A DNA stretch of 11,293 nucleotides from Cytophagales bacterium (GTDB lineage: Bacteria; Bacteroidota; Bacteroidia; Cytophagales; ES-bin-26): contig JACMKY010000282.1 of the NCBI GenBank assembly GCA_014379925.1, positions 1-11,293 of the forward strand, in the 5' to 3' direction. Made by a program: the position numbers and the translations under genes. Below are positions 1-7,305 of the stretch, piece after piece; within the stretch, counting starts at the first letter, position 1, and each line of letters starts with the position of its first letter. Below the pieces are notes generated by a model. It searched no databases. It worked only from the letters and a program-made list of their open reading frames with translations, and had not been told where the DNA came from.

Positions 1-3000
1 TGGCCAGCTTGTCGCCGAATTCGTCGGTGCCGTCCCAGGCGTACGCCGAGACGTTGTTGCCGATGCGGAGGGGCCCCAGTTCGTCCTGCGTGATCTCGCG
101 CACCACGCGGCCCGTCACGGTCATGACCTGGATCTTGATCTGGTCGGGCAGGTCGGCGCCCGTGAGGGTGAATACGAAGCGCGTCTGGGTGGAGAAGGGG
201 TTGGGATACGGGTAGAAGTGGGTGATTTTGGATTCGGTGATCACCTCGAAGTCGATCTGGTAGGGCTCCACGCCCGATGCGTTGCCCGACACGTCGGCCC
301 CCTGCACGCGCAAGGTGTGGGTGCCGTCGGCCAGGTTGCGCGGGTGGTACTCGACGCGAAAATCGTTGCTGCCTTCCCCGGCCGGGAAATACCGGATGTC
401 GGAACCGCTGAAGCTCACCTTCTCGAAGGGAGTCGTGGCGCCAGGTTTCTTGAGGAAAATTTCCAATCCCACCGTGTCTTTGCGGAGCAGAAACGGGTTT
501 TCGTCCTTCAGGCTCACCGCGACGAGCGGGCTGGGCGACACAATGTCGCCGTTCATAATCCGGATGCCGTCGAAGACCACGTCGAGCAGGGGGTTGGTGC
601 GGTCACCCCGGACGCGGAAGGGCACTTCCAGCACGTTGTTTTCGTAGTACTCCTCCGGCAACACGCGCGGGTTGAAGAACACGCTCAGCAGGTTGTCGCC
701 CACCCGGCCCCGCGTTTGCACCGGCAGCGTCACCTGCACGGTATCGCCCGGGGCGAGGCGTTTTAACTTCCGTTCACTCACTTCCCGCTGGCCGGTGGTC
801 TTGTTGAGCAGCGTGGTGCGGAGCGTGAGCGAATCGCTGAACGGGCGCGGGGAGATGTTCTGGAACACGAAACGGGTCCGGAAGTCCTCGCCCTCCCCTT
901 TGTCGGCCACGGCGTACTCGTTCCTGCCCACCAAACCGGGGTTGATCAATCCTTCGGGCACCCCTTGGTAAGTCACCTGCCAGCGGCGGAGTTGCGGCGG
1001 TGTGCCGGCCGCGGAGTCGACGGTGCGGAGGCGCAGTTTCAGGTACGGGTACTGCCGGGCGTCCACGCCCGCGAGCCCGAACCCGTCGGTTGGCACGCCC
1101 GACTGCACCGTGGTCTCGTTGCCCTGCGCGTCCATCCCCACCACGTCCAACGCCCACTGGTCCGACGGGTCCTCATCCGCTACTTTCCGGAACAGGTTTC
1201 CCCACGCGCTGGCCGGGCCGATGGTCGACGACGTGATGTCACCCCCCCCGTAGCGGCCGTTGAGCGTACGGGCCAAGCTCAGGGATTGACCCGCCGGCGG
1301 GTTGGCGGCGTTGCCGAATTCGGGCCGCACTTCCAGCGGAGCCCCGCCCGGCAGCGCGCCTTTCCGACCCAGGAGGATGTAGGGATAGCCGGTTTGCAAG
1401 CTGGCAATTCCGGCCGGATCGGCCCCGAGGTCCACCAGTTTCTGCCGCAGGGCCGGGGTCCAGTTGCTGAAGCTCACCGTTCCGAGGGTAAACAGCAGCA
1501 CGTAGTCGCCGGCGGGCACGGCGTCGAGGTACTGGGTCAGCTGGTCGTTGGCGTTGAGGATGTTGCCGTCGTACATGAAGTTGGCCACGTACGGAATGCT
1601 GTTGTTGCAGAGCAGGGTGCTCTTTGCCGAGTAGGGGAGGGTAGTATTTTGCCGGAAGGCAACCCCCACCAGCGCGTTGGTGCCGCATTTTCCGCCCGCG
1701 AGCACCGGAAAATCGTTGAGCAGCAGTTGGGTTTGCAGGTGGGGTTCGACCAGGCCACCCCCCCCCGTTTGCACCCCGATTTTGGTCAGGATCTCCTCGT
1801 ACTCCCAGCGGTCGGTGGCCGGGTTGCGCCGTATCCGCGCGTTACTGCTCTTGGAAAACTGCGGAAACCGGCTCTGCGACCAGCCTTCGGGGCTGTTGGC
1901 GAGGTAGATGAACGAGCTTTCCGCCCAAACGTTGTCGGGGCCTTCCGGTTGGTCGGCGAAGCGCACCCGCCAGTAGTACACCGTGCTGTCGTGCGCCGCG
2001 TCCGCCCCGAAGAGCGTCGGGTTCCAGGTGGCCAGGAAATCCGCGTTGAGGGTCTGGGAACGCTTGCCGGGACTCTGGTAGGTGTGGGTGGTGTCGATCT
2101 CGAACAAGAAACCGCGGGCCCCGGCGTTGGCGTTGCCTTCGGCGGTTTGGGCGGTGAGGACCACGGAAGGCCGGCCGTCGGTCCGGGTGTTGACGATGCT
2201 GTATTCGCGGGGAAACAAGGCGCGCACGCCTTGGGCGGGGAACAAGTAGTCGAGCGTGGCCGCGTTGTTGTTTTCGTTCAGTTCAGCAACCAGGTCCGTC
2301 ACGTCCAGCCGCACTTCAAACTGGTGGTTGCCCCCCGGCAAGGCCGTCGCCGAGGCCGCGGCCCGGTTCCGGATGGTGAAGTAGAGCGTGTCCTGGTAGT
2401 TGACCGGCGGGTAGAGCAGCGTATCGTAGCGGAGCACCGTGCCGTTGCCCAGGGTCCTTTTCACGCCTACGGCAAACGAGCGCCCGTCGGTGATGCCGTA
2501 GTTGGCAACCACCATGCCCACTTGAAAGGAGTCGGTCGCCGCCGTGATGGTTTCGTTGCCGAACGAACGCAGGAACAACCGCGACCCGTCGAGGGCGTAG
2601 TCGGGCTTGCTGGCCGGAAAAATCGCCACGGCCGGGTCGCCCTGCAGGGTCATTTGCTGGGCGTTGGCCACGTCGTATTCGCTGCTGGTGCCGGCCACGT
2701 ACCGGCGCAGGATTTCGCGGTGCACCAGCCCGAAGGGTTTGTAGACGTAGGCGCTGTCGGCAAAGGCCGTGGCGTAGAATTGGTCGGTGAAGCGCTTGAG
2801 GGGAATGGAGTAGCCCACGTGGCTGTGGGCCATGAACAGCACCGCTCCCTTGTCGGGCGTATTGATCCAGTCGCTGCCGAAGGTGGTAGAGCCGTAGGAA
2901 ATATCCCCCGCCTCGCAGCCGTTGACCAGCACGAACGGATACTTGCCCTTGTTGCGGAAGTTCAGGCGGGAGTCGCTCACGTAGCCGATGTTGATGTCGG

Positions 3001-5047
3001 TGCTGTTGGCGCCCGAGTGGCCGAAGAAGGTGAGCACGCCCAATCCCCGGTTTACCTCGGCCTCGACGTTGATGAATTCCACGGCGTTGGCGGTCCGCTT
3101 GGAGATGGTGGCTACCCGGCCGCCGAGGTAGCTTCCCTCGGCCTTTTTCCCGAAGCCGTCCATGAACTGTTTAAAGGCAGTCAGTTCGTTGGCCGACTGG
3201 CCGCCGCTCAGGTGCAGGAGGTCTTTCCGGTACAGGGCGAGGGGCTGCGATTCGTGTTCCTTGACTTTGTTGAGGTAGGCGATGACTTCCTGCGGATCGG
3301 GCCGGTTGAAAACGTTGGTGGTGGGAAAGTTGGGAACCACGCCCGAAGGCACGTTGAGCCGGCCGGTGGCCAGGGCCGGCACGTTGGCCGGGTTGCCGTT
3401 CAGTCCGGCGGTCAACAGCCCGTCCGAGCCGGGGTAGCCCGCCGTGGGCACCAGGTCGATCAGGTAACGGAATGGGTTCTTGCGGCCGAAATGCGGGTGC
3501 CACGACCGCCCGATGAGAAACAGGAACGGAGGATGGGCGGCACCCCGCTTGCCGCTCTTGACCACGAAGTCGGCGAAGCGGCGGAGGGCCAGCGGACTGA
3601 ATTCCCCGTAGTTGAACTGGTTGTAGAGCAGGTCCGTATCCACCACCAGCGTGTCGTAGCCCCCCCCGGCGGGCGAAGCCCGGTAGCCCGCGTAGGCCCG
3701 CACGGCGTCGGGAAAGCCGCCCGCCGCCTTCATCAGCGCCCGGTGCGAAACAATCAGGTAGTTGGGCAATGCGGGATCGAAGTTGCGGAACCGCACGCGC
3801 TGCAGCGGAAGTACGATCGAAAAACCGGCGTTCGCCAGGATGGTCCGCACGCCCAGGGCCGTGTTGTTGACGATGGCCGTGTACTTGCCGTTCACCCCGT
3901 TTCCCCCGATGGTGCGCACGGCATCCGGATCGGTGAGGTCGTAGAGACGGATGCCCGGCGGCGGGGTGAGAATTTCGAGGTAGGAACGCCCGGCCGGGTT
4001 GGGCGTGAGGTAAAACAGTTTCCGGAAGGGCGCCGCGGCCGAACCGCCCGCGTCGAAATTCTGCGCGTATCGAATGCGGACGTAACCAACGGAGTTGCGG
4101 TCATTGGGTTCGTTGGGATACCCGTTGGACCGGATGCGGACGATCAGGTCGCCGTTGGCGGCCACGTCGCCGGGTTCCAGGTCGAAGGCCAACAATTGCT
4201 TGTTCATGTACCCGTATTCCACGCTGCCCAGCGAACGCAGCGAGGCCGTCGAGCTGCCCGCGAAACACGCCACGTTGTGCGGCCGGTTGTTGCGGCCCAC
4301 CAGCAGGATCTCCAGCCGGGGCTTCATCCCGCCCACGCTCCGCGCGAGGGTAAAGGACATGTCCAGGTTACTGGCCTTGTTGAAGGACGCGCTCATCCAT
4401 CCCTCACCCGCGTCCCACTGGCTCAGCACCGTTTGCTGGTTGGTACCGACCGGATAGATTTGTCCGCCCGCGAACTCGTCGGTGAAGAGGCGCAGGATTT
4501 CCTCGCGGTGGTAGGGTTCCACCGGCAGGTTGGCCACGTTGGCCTGAATAAAGTTTTCCATCCGCTTGCCCGGCAAGTCGTCGGTTCGCCAGGTGAGGAA
4601 ATACGCGGCGGTGTCGGAGTAGAGGCTGTAGTACGGGTGCGGCTGGGCGCTGTGGGGCAGGTAGAGGAGCGAATCGGGCGCGCCGTCGTTGCCCTGGCCG
4701 TAAAATTCGAGGTAATCGCCCTCGTCGATCCGTTCGTCGCCTTCTCCGCTCACGAAGAGGGCTTGCTCCCGGCCCCGGCGAAACAACTGGATCGTTTTGG
4801 GATTGACCGTGCTCACCGGAAAACCGGCGTTGGTCAGCGCATTCACCGTGATGCGGTACAGGCCCTTTTCCACGACCGGAATCTTGTAGTACGTCTGGTC
4901 GTAGTTGATCCACTCGTTGCCGAACGTCTGGGCGCGGGAAGGGAGGTAGGCCAGCAGCAGCAGGGCGATCGTCGTTGCGGTCCGCCGGCTCCGGCCGTCC
5001 GGCGCGGTTGGTTGGCAGTTGCTGGTAGTGGTTGGTTGGTTGGTCAT
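1..5047 (-). CDS. porU2: PorU2-like C25 (gingipain-family) T9SS sortase-like protein, C-terminus cut by window edge
   Basis: About 1,682 codons are visible and the frame is open to base 1. The N-terminus has a long polar stretch, RSRR, a leucine-rich core and SRA|QT, a signal peptide cut near residue 40. A beta-rich prodomain-like part follows. The C25 caspase-fold domain spans about 430-815, with the likely catalytic His677 in FFGHSG and Cys711 in VNGCEAGD, 34 residues apart as in gingipains. Next come a CARDB-like Ig domain (about 835-925, ending LNENNNAA), a fibronectin-like segment, an ILEI/PANDER-like segment (about 1120-1230), a second CARDB-like domain (ending YYENNVLEV), another Ig-like domain, and a FlgD-like T9SS C-terminal domain beginning YPYPNPF with WDGTDEFGDK at the edge, so probably only some 15-20 residues are missing. 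PorU sortases cleave cargo C-terminal signals at the cell surface; the PorU2 assignment is inferred from length, architecture and the PorV-like neighbour upstream. The start at 5047 is the only Met that retains the signal peptide. Confidence 0.85.
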   Translation of the reverse strand, partial: MTNQPTTTSNCQPTAPDGRSRRTATTIALLLLAYLPSRAQTFGNEWINYDQTYYKIPVVEKGLYRITVNALTNAGFPVSTVNPKTIQLFRRGREQALFVSGEGDERIDEGDYLEFYGQGNDGAPDSLLYLPHSAQPHPYYSLYSDTAAYFLTWRTDDLPGKRMENFIQANVANLPVEPYHREEILRLFTDEFAGGQIYPVGTNQQTVLSQWDAGEGWMSASFNKASNLDMSFTLARSVGGMKPRLEILLVGRNNRPHNVACFAGSSTASLRSLGSVEYGYMNKQLLAFDLEPGDVAANGDLIVRIRSNGYPNEPNDRNSVGYVRIRYAQNFDAGGSAAAPFRKLFYLTPNPAGRSYLEILTPPPGIRLYDLTDPDAVRTIGGNGVNGKYTAIVNNTALGVRTILANAGFSIVLPLQRVRFRNFDPALPNYLIVSHRALMKAAGGFPDAVRAYAGYRASPAGGGYDTLVVDTDLLYNQFNYGEFSPLALRRFADFVVKSGKRGAAHPPFLFLIGRSWHPHFGRKNPFRYLIDLVPTAGYPGSDGLLTAGLNGNPANVPALATGRLNVPSGVVPNFPTTNVFNRPDPQEVIAYLNKVKEHESQPLALYRKDLLHLSGGQSANELTAFKQFMDGFGKKAEGSYLGGRVATISKRTANAVEFINVEAEVNRGLGVLTFFGHSGANSTDINIGYVSDSRLNFRNKGKYPFVLVNGCEAGDISYGSTTFGSDWINTPDKGAVLFMAHSHVGYSIPLKRFTDQFYATAFADSAYVYKPFGLVHREILRRYVAGTSSEYDVANAQQMTLQGDPAVAIFPASKPDYALDGSRLFLRSFGNETITAATDSFQVGMVVANYGITDGRSFAVGVKRTLGNGTVLRYDTLLYPPVNYQDTLYFTIRNRAAASATALPGGNHQFEVRLDVTDLVAELNENNNAATLDYLFPAQGVRALFPREYSIVNTRTDGRPSVVLTAQTAEGNANAGARGFLFEIDTTHTYQSPGKRSQTLNADFLATWNPTLFGADAAHDSTVYYWRVRFADQPEGPDNVWAESSFIYLANSPEGWSQSRFPQFSKSSNARIRRNPATDRWEYEEILTKIGVQTGGGGLVEPHLQTQLLLNDFPVLAGGKCGTNALVGVAFRQNTTLPYSAKSTLLCNNSIPYVANFMYDGNILNANDQLTQYLDAVPAGDYVLLFTLGTVSFSNWTPALRQKLVDLGADPAGIASLQTGYPYILLGRKGALPGGAPLEVRPEFGNAANPPAGQSLSLARTLNGRYGGGDITSSTIGPASAWGNLFRKVADEDPSDQWALDVVGMDAQGNETTVQSGVPTDGFGLAGVDARQYPYLKLRLRTVDSAAGTPPQLRRWQVTYQGVPEGLINPGLVGRNEYAVADKGEGEDFRTRFVFQNISPRPFSDSLTLRTTLLNKTTGQREVSERKLKRLAPGDTVQVTLPVQTRGRVGDNLLSVFFNPRVLPEEYYENNVLEVPFRVRGDRTNPLLDVVFDGIRIMNGDIVSPSPLVAVSLKDENPFLLRKDTVGLEIFLKKPGATTPFEKVSFSGSDIRYFPAGEGSNDFRVEYHPRNLADGTHTLRVQGADVSGNASGVEPYQIDFEVITESKITHFYPYPNPFSTQTRFVFTLTGADLPDQIKIQVMTVTGRVVREITQDELGPLRIGNNVSAYAWDGTDEFGDKLA

Positions 5048-5057
5048 TGTTGGTTGG
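5006..5057. repeat. GGTT tetranucleotide-rich tract over the PorU2-like start
   Basis: On the plus strand, GGTT units recur at 5006-5015, at 5030-5044 (three full units plus GGT) and at 5050-5057. They cover the first codons of the PorU2-like gene and give its unusual Asn/Gln/Pro/Thr-rich N-terminus (MTNQPTTTSNCQPT) ahead of the hydrophobic signal core. A four-base unit is not a multiple of three, so gain or loss of one copy would shift the frame. The array is short and imperfect, so instability is only a possibility. Confidence 0.5.
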
Positions 5058-5074
5058 CAATGGGCAGTGGACCA

Positions 5075-5087
5075 GGGAAGACTTCCC
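5075..5087. promoter_or_regulatory. Interrupted palindrome GGGAAG-A-CTTCCC upstream of the PorU2-like gene
   Basis: This is a perfect 6-bp inverted repeat around one central base, 27 bases upstream of the PorU2-like ATG. It could be an operator or a small leader hairpin (GGGAA, GAC loop, TTCCC). No T-run follows it on either strand, which argues against a terminator. I found no TAnnTTTG element in the 5048-5335 gap, so whether the PorU2-like gene has its own promoter or is read through from the PorV2-like gene is open. Confidence 0.25.
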
Positions 5088-5335
5088 GCGCACCTCTCAC
5101 GCAGAAAACCCCGCCGAACGTGCTTGATCCAACCGAAAACGAAAGTGTACATATTCAGCATAATCCAATAACTAACCCATTTCCCCCTGTCGGTCGGGAT
5201 TTGTTACCGCAGTGATTAGCCGCCGCATTGCCGGACCACCCCGACGTACTGCTCCCTCGCTGGGTTATGGAACGCTGGCTACGGGTGAATTTCACTGCGT
5301 AAATCCTAAAACTCACAAACTTTTCATGCCCCGAC

Positions 5336-6430
5336 TCAAAACCCGGCTTTCACCGAAAACACGTTGGAATACAGGGTTCCGGATTGGTTGCCGAGGTTGG
5401 TCAGCGCGTAATCGATGGTGAATTGTTTGACGCTGATTCCGGGCAGCCCGAACCGCACGCCCAGCCCGAAGTCGGGTTGGACGGTGGTGCGCGTGCTGCC
5501 GTCGAAGTCTTTGACTTGTTGCACCTTGCCCGCTCCCGCCCGCAGGAACACCAGCCGTTTGTAGTCCAACTCCAGTCCGGCGCGCGGGTCCACGGAGAGT
5601 AGATTCGTTCGGATCGGGGCGTTGCGTTTGCCGTCGAAGGTGAGGTCGAGGTCGAGGGCGGCCAGCAAGCCAACTTTCTTGCCGAACGTGAACTGCCGGC
5701 CCGCGCCCGCCACCAGGCGTGGCAAGGCTACCTCCGTGGAGGTTTCCGTGAGGGCGTTGCCCGTTTGCAGGTAGGTTTGGTAGAGTTGGTCGGTGTTGAT
5801 GGAAAAAACGGTGAAGGTGCCCGTCACGTCCCGCGCCACCAGTCCGAACTTCCAGCGGCCCCGTTCCAGTTGCGCCCCCAGGTCGAAGCCGAAGCCCCAG
5901 CCGGTGGCAAAGCTGCCCACGTTCCGGTGAATCACCTTCACGCTGCCTCCCAGGCGCAGGCCCGCCAGCCAGGGCATCCGGCGGGCGTAGGAAACGAAGA
6001 AAGCGTAGTCGGCAACCGAGAAAAATTGAATCCGGCCGTAATCAATGGCTCCGTTGGCATCGAACAGGTTGAGGGTATTGGCAATGTTGTCGGTGCCGAA
6101 GCGCACCACCGACAGCGCCAGGTGGCTGACCGAATCGAGGCGGGTGGCAAAACCGGCGTAATCGTACTGCGCTCCCCCGGCAAATAACTCGTTGTGCATC
6201 AGGGCCACCTCGTAACGGTTTGGCAACCCGCCCAGACCCGCCGGGTTCCAGTAGGCGGCCGTCACGTCGTTGGTCAGGGCCACCCCGGTGTTGGCCATGC
6301 CCAACGCGCGGGCACCCACCCCAACGGAAAGAAATTCGTTGGCGTACTTGGGCGCCCTCACCTGGGCCCGGCCGGAAAAGCCGGCGAACCCGAAGCACAA
6401 AAGAAATACGAATGGTTTCGTCATGGGCAT
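5336..6430 (-). CDS. porV2: PorV2-like outer-membrane beta-barrel protein (PorV/PorQ family)
   Basis: The 364-residue protein has a short signal peptide (FVFLLCFGFAGFSGRA|QV), then the family signature: NEFLSVGVGARALGMANT followed by AAYWNPAGL. The remainder alternates short hydrophobic strands and Gly/Asp/Asn turns as in a FadL-like barrel, and the last residue is Phe (VKAGF), usual for outer-membrane barrels. PorV is the T9SS barrel that carries cargo to the PorU sortase. The downstream PorU2-like gene on the same strand, 288 bases away, supports the PorV2 subtype over PorQ. I chose ATG 6430 because GGAG lies eight bases before it; ATG 6424, two codons later, is equally possible. The open frame continues upstream to 6664, but those 78 extra codons would bury the signal peptide and have no matching character. 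The subtype name is an inference; the family call is firm. Confidence 0.85.
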   Translation of the reverse strand: MPMTKPFVFLLCFGFAGFSGRAQVRAPKYANEFLSVGVGARALGMANTGVALTNDVTAAYWNPAGLGGLPNRYEVALMHNELFAGGAQYDYAGFATRLDSVSHLALSVVRFGTDNIANTLNLFDANGAIDYGRIQFFSVADYAFFVSYARRMPWLAGLRLGGSVKVIHRNVGSFATGWGFGFDLGAQLERGRWKFGLVARDVTGTFTVFSINTDQLYQTYLQTGNALTETSTEVALPRLVAGAGRQFTFGKKVGLLAALDLDLTFDGKRNAPIRTNLLSVDPRAGLELDYKRLVFLRAGAGKVQQVKDFDGSTRTTVQPDFGLGVRFGLPGISVKQFTIDYALTNLGNQSGTLYSNVFSVKAGF

Positions 6431-6704
6431 TGCTTCGGCTCCATCCGGGCTCCACCCGGGCCAGGACGCGAAACAGAACCGCACCCCGGGTTGCCCCCGC
6501 GGGGTAAAAATACGCACAAGCGGGCGATATGCGGTCCATAGAGTGGATGAATCGGGGAGGATGTAGTAAAAAAACCGTTTTTGTAGCGGAACGCTTCCGC
6601 CGTCGGTGGTTGGAAGGCTTCTCGTCGTTGCCCGACCCGCCGGGTCCGGTTCCCGTTCAACCAACCCGGAACGCCATCCGTACCAACCACCCTGCTATTT
6701 TTTC
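6431..6704. other. Divergent intergenic region between the PorV2-like and PadR genes
   Basis: Together with the PadR promoter that follows, this is the longest gene-free stretch of the window (353 bases to the PadR start). It should hold the minus-strand promoter of the PorV2-like gene. The best minus-strand match to a Bacteroidota -7 element is TATTTTTA (one mismatch to TAnnTTTG) near 6505-6512, without a TTG at the right distance, so I do not call it. A run of seven A's (6568-6574) and a short hairpin are the only other visible structure. No small gene is supported. Confidence 0.5.
6586..6600. repeat. Short hairpin GCGGAA-CGC-TTCCGC
   Basis: A perfect 6-bp inverted repeat with a three-base loop lies in the divergent intergenic region. 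On the minus strand it is followed a few bases later by TACAAAAACGG and then T7, which superficially resembles a terminator, but it sits upstream of the PorV2-like gene, so it would act only on leader or antisense transcripts. Role unknown. Confidence 0.3.
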
Positions 6705-6706
6705 AA

Positions 6707-6731
6707 AGTACCTTGTTTTACATAGTACCTT
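6707..6731 (+). repeat. Two AGTACCTT direct repeats, 17 bp apart
   Basis: AGTACCTT occurs at 6707-6714 and again at 6724-6731. The first copy runs into the -33 TTG of the PadR promoter and the second covers the spacer of the inverted repeat. The 17-bp period places both copies on roughly the same DNA face to within about half a turn of error, so they may be additional regulator half-sites. Function is inferred only from position. Confidence 0.4.
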
Positions 6732-6743
6732 CTACTATGTTTG
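6713..6743 (+). promoter_or_regulatory. Bacteroidota-type promoter of the PadR - PspC operon
   Basis: TTG at 6713-6715 and TATGTTTG at 6736-6743 are separated by 20 bases, matching the -33/-7 layout known for the primary sigma factor of Bacteroidota (TTTG, about 19-20 nt, TAnnTTTG; here the upstream box is CTTG). Transcription would begin near 6750, leaving a leader of about 34 bases before the ATG at 6784. No strong Shine-Dalgarno sequence is present, which is usual for the phylum. Confidence 0.7.
6720..6740. promoter_or_regulatory. Perfect inverted repeat ACATAGTA-N5-TACTATGT, candidate PadR operator
   Basis: Two 8-bp arms, 6720-6727 and 6733-6740, are exact reverse complements around CCTTC. 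The right arm overlaps the first five bases of the -7 element, so a bound dimer would block RNA polymerase. PadR-family winged-helix dimers commonly bind palindromes containing ATGT and ACAT elements, and the arms end in those words. Because it lies directly before the PadR gene, autorepression that also controls the PspC gene is the simplest reading. Confidence 0.6.
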
Positions 6744-6783
6744 CACGATTCGTTTAAACGCTATGGTTGTAACGCAAGTTTTT

Positions 6784-7263
6784 ATGAACGTAGAAAACAC
6801 GCAGGTGCAGATGCGCAAGGGCATTCTGGAGTTCTGCATCCTTCACATCATCTCCCGCGGGGAAGTGTACGCCTCGGACATGCTGGAAGAATTGACTTCG
6901 GCCCGCATCATGGTGGTGGAAGGCACGCTGTATCCCTTGCTCACCCGGCTGAAAAATGCCGGACTGGTTGAATACAAGTGGGTGGAGTCGCTTTCGGGGC
7001 CGCCCCGCAAGTACTACATCCTGACCGGGTCGGGAAGGGAGTTTCTGACGCACCTGCAAACCACCTGGGAAGAATTGGTGGCCTCCACCCGACTGGTGAC
7101 GCTGAAATTGAAGCGCAACGGGTCGCCGGTCGCCGGGGACCCGCCCGGGCTGCAACCCGCGCCCAACGAGTACCAATCCCTGACGCCCGATCCCGGACTG
7201 CCGGCCAACACCCCTTTGAATGATGAAGCCATTGACCAGTCAACCGCTGCCCCGCGTACCTGA
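6784..7263 (+). CDS. PadR-family transcriptional regulator
   Basis: The product is 159 residues. Residues about 5-95 are a PadR winged-helix domain: MRKGILEFCILHII (helix 1), GEVYASDMLEEL, VVEGTLYPLLTRLKNAGLV (recognition helix region), and the wing with SGPPRKYYILT. The last 50 or so residues are a Pro/Asn/Gly-rich, probably disordered tail, longer than in a typical PadR of about 110 residues. I chose ATG 6784 because MNVENTQVQMRKG is the usual N-terminus of Bacteroidota PadR proteins and leaves a plausible leader after the promoter; ATG 6763 in the same frame would start almost at the transcript end, and the frame's opening at 6529 lies upstream of the promoter. The PspC gene follows after 42 bases with no terminator, so both are probably one transcript. 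Inferred role: dimeric repressor of its own operon in response to an unknown signal. Confidence 0.9.
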   Translation: MNVENTQVQMRKGILEFCILHIISRGEVYASDMLEELTSARIMVVEGTLYPLLTRLKNAGLVEYKWVESLSGPPRKYYILTGSGREFLTHLQTTWEELVASTRLVTLKLKRNGSPVAGDPPGLQPAPNEYQSLTPDPGLPANTPLNDEAIDQSTAAPRT

Positions 7264-7305
7264 CCTGCCACCCGCAACCCCCACTTTCCGAAACCGAGTA
7301 ACGCC

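Noticed and set aside
218..766. Plus-strand open frame of 182 codons opposite the end of the PorU2-like gene
   Set aside because: The translation is His/Val/Gln rich without motifs; the minus strand encodes Ig-like and FlgD-like domains here.
965..5215. A plus-strand open frame of 1,416 codons opposite the PorU2-like gene
   Set aside because: Its translation is dominated by Val, Gly, Arg, His and Gln with no signal peptide, domain or motif. The opposite strand encodes a coherent C25 protein with catalytic residues. High G+C removes stops from antisense frames.
6431..6664. N-terminal extension of the PorV2-like protein to a Met at 6664
   Set aside because: The extra residues are not conserved-looking and would place the signal peptide about 80 residues inside the protein. 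The start near 6430 has a GGAG at good spacing.
6529..6783. N-terminal extension of the PadR protein to a Met at 6529
   Set aside because: The extension would cross the promoter and operator and does not resemble PadR. The typical PadR N-terminus begins at 6784.
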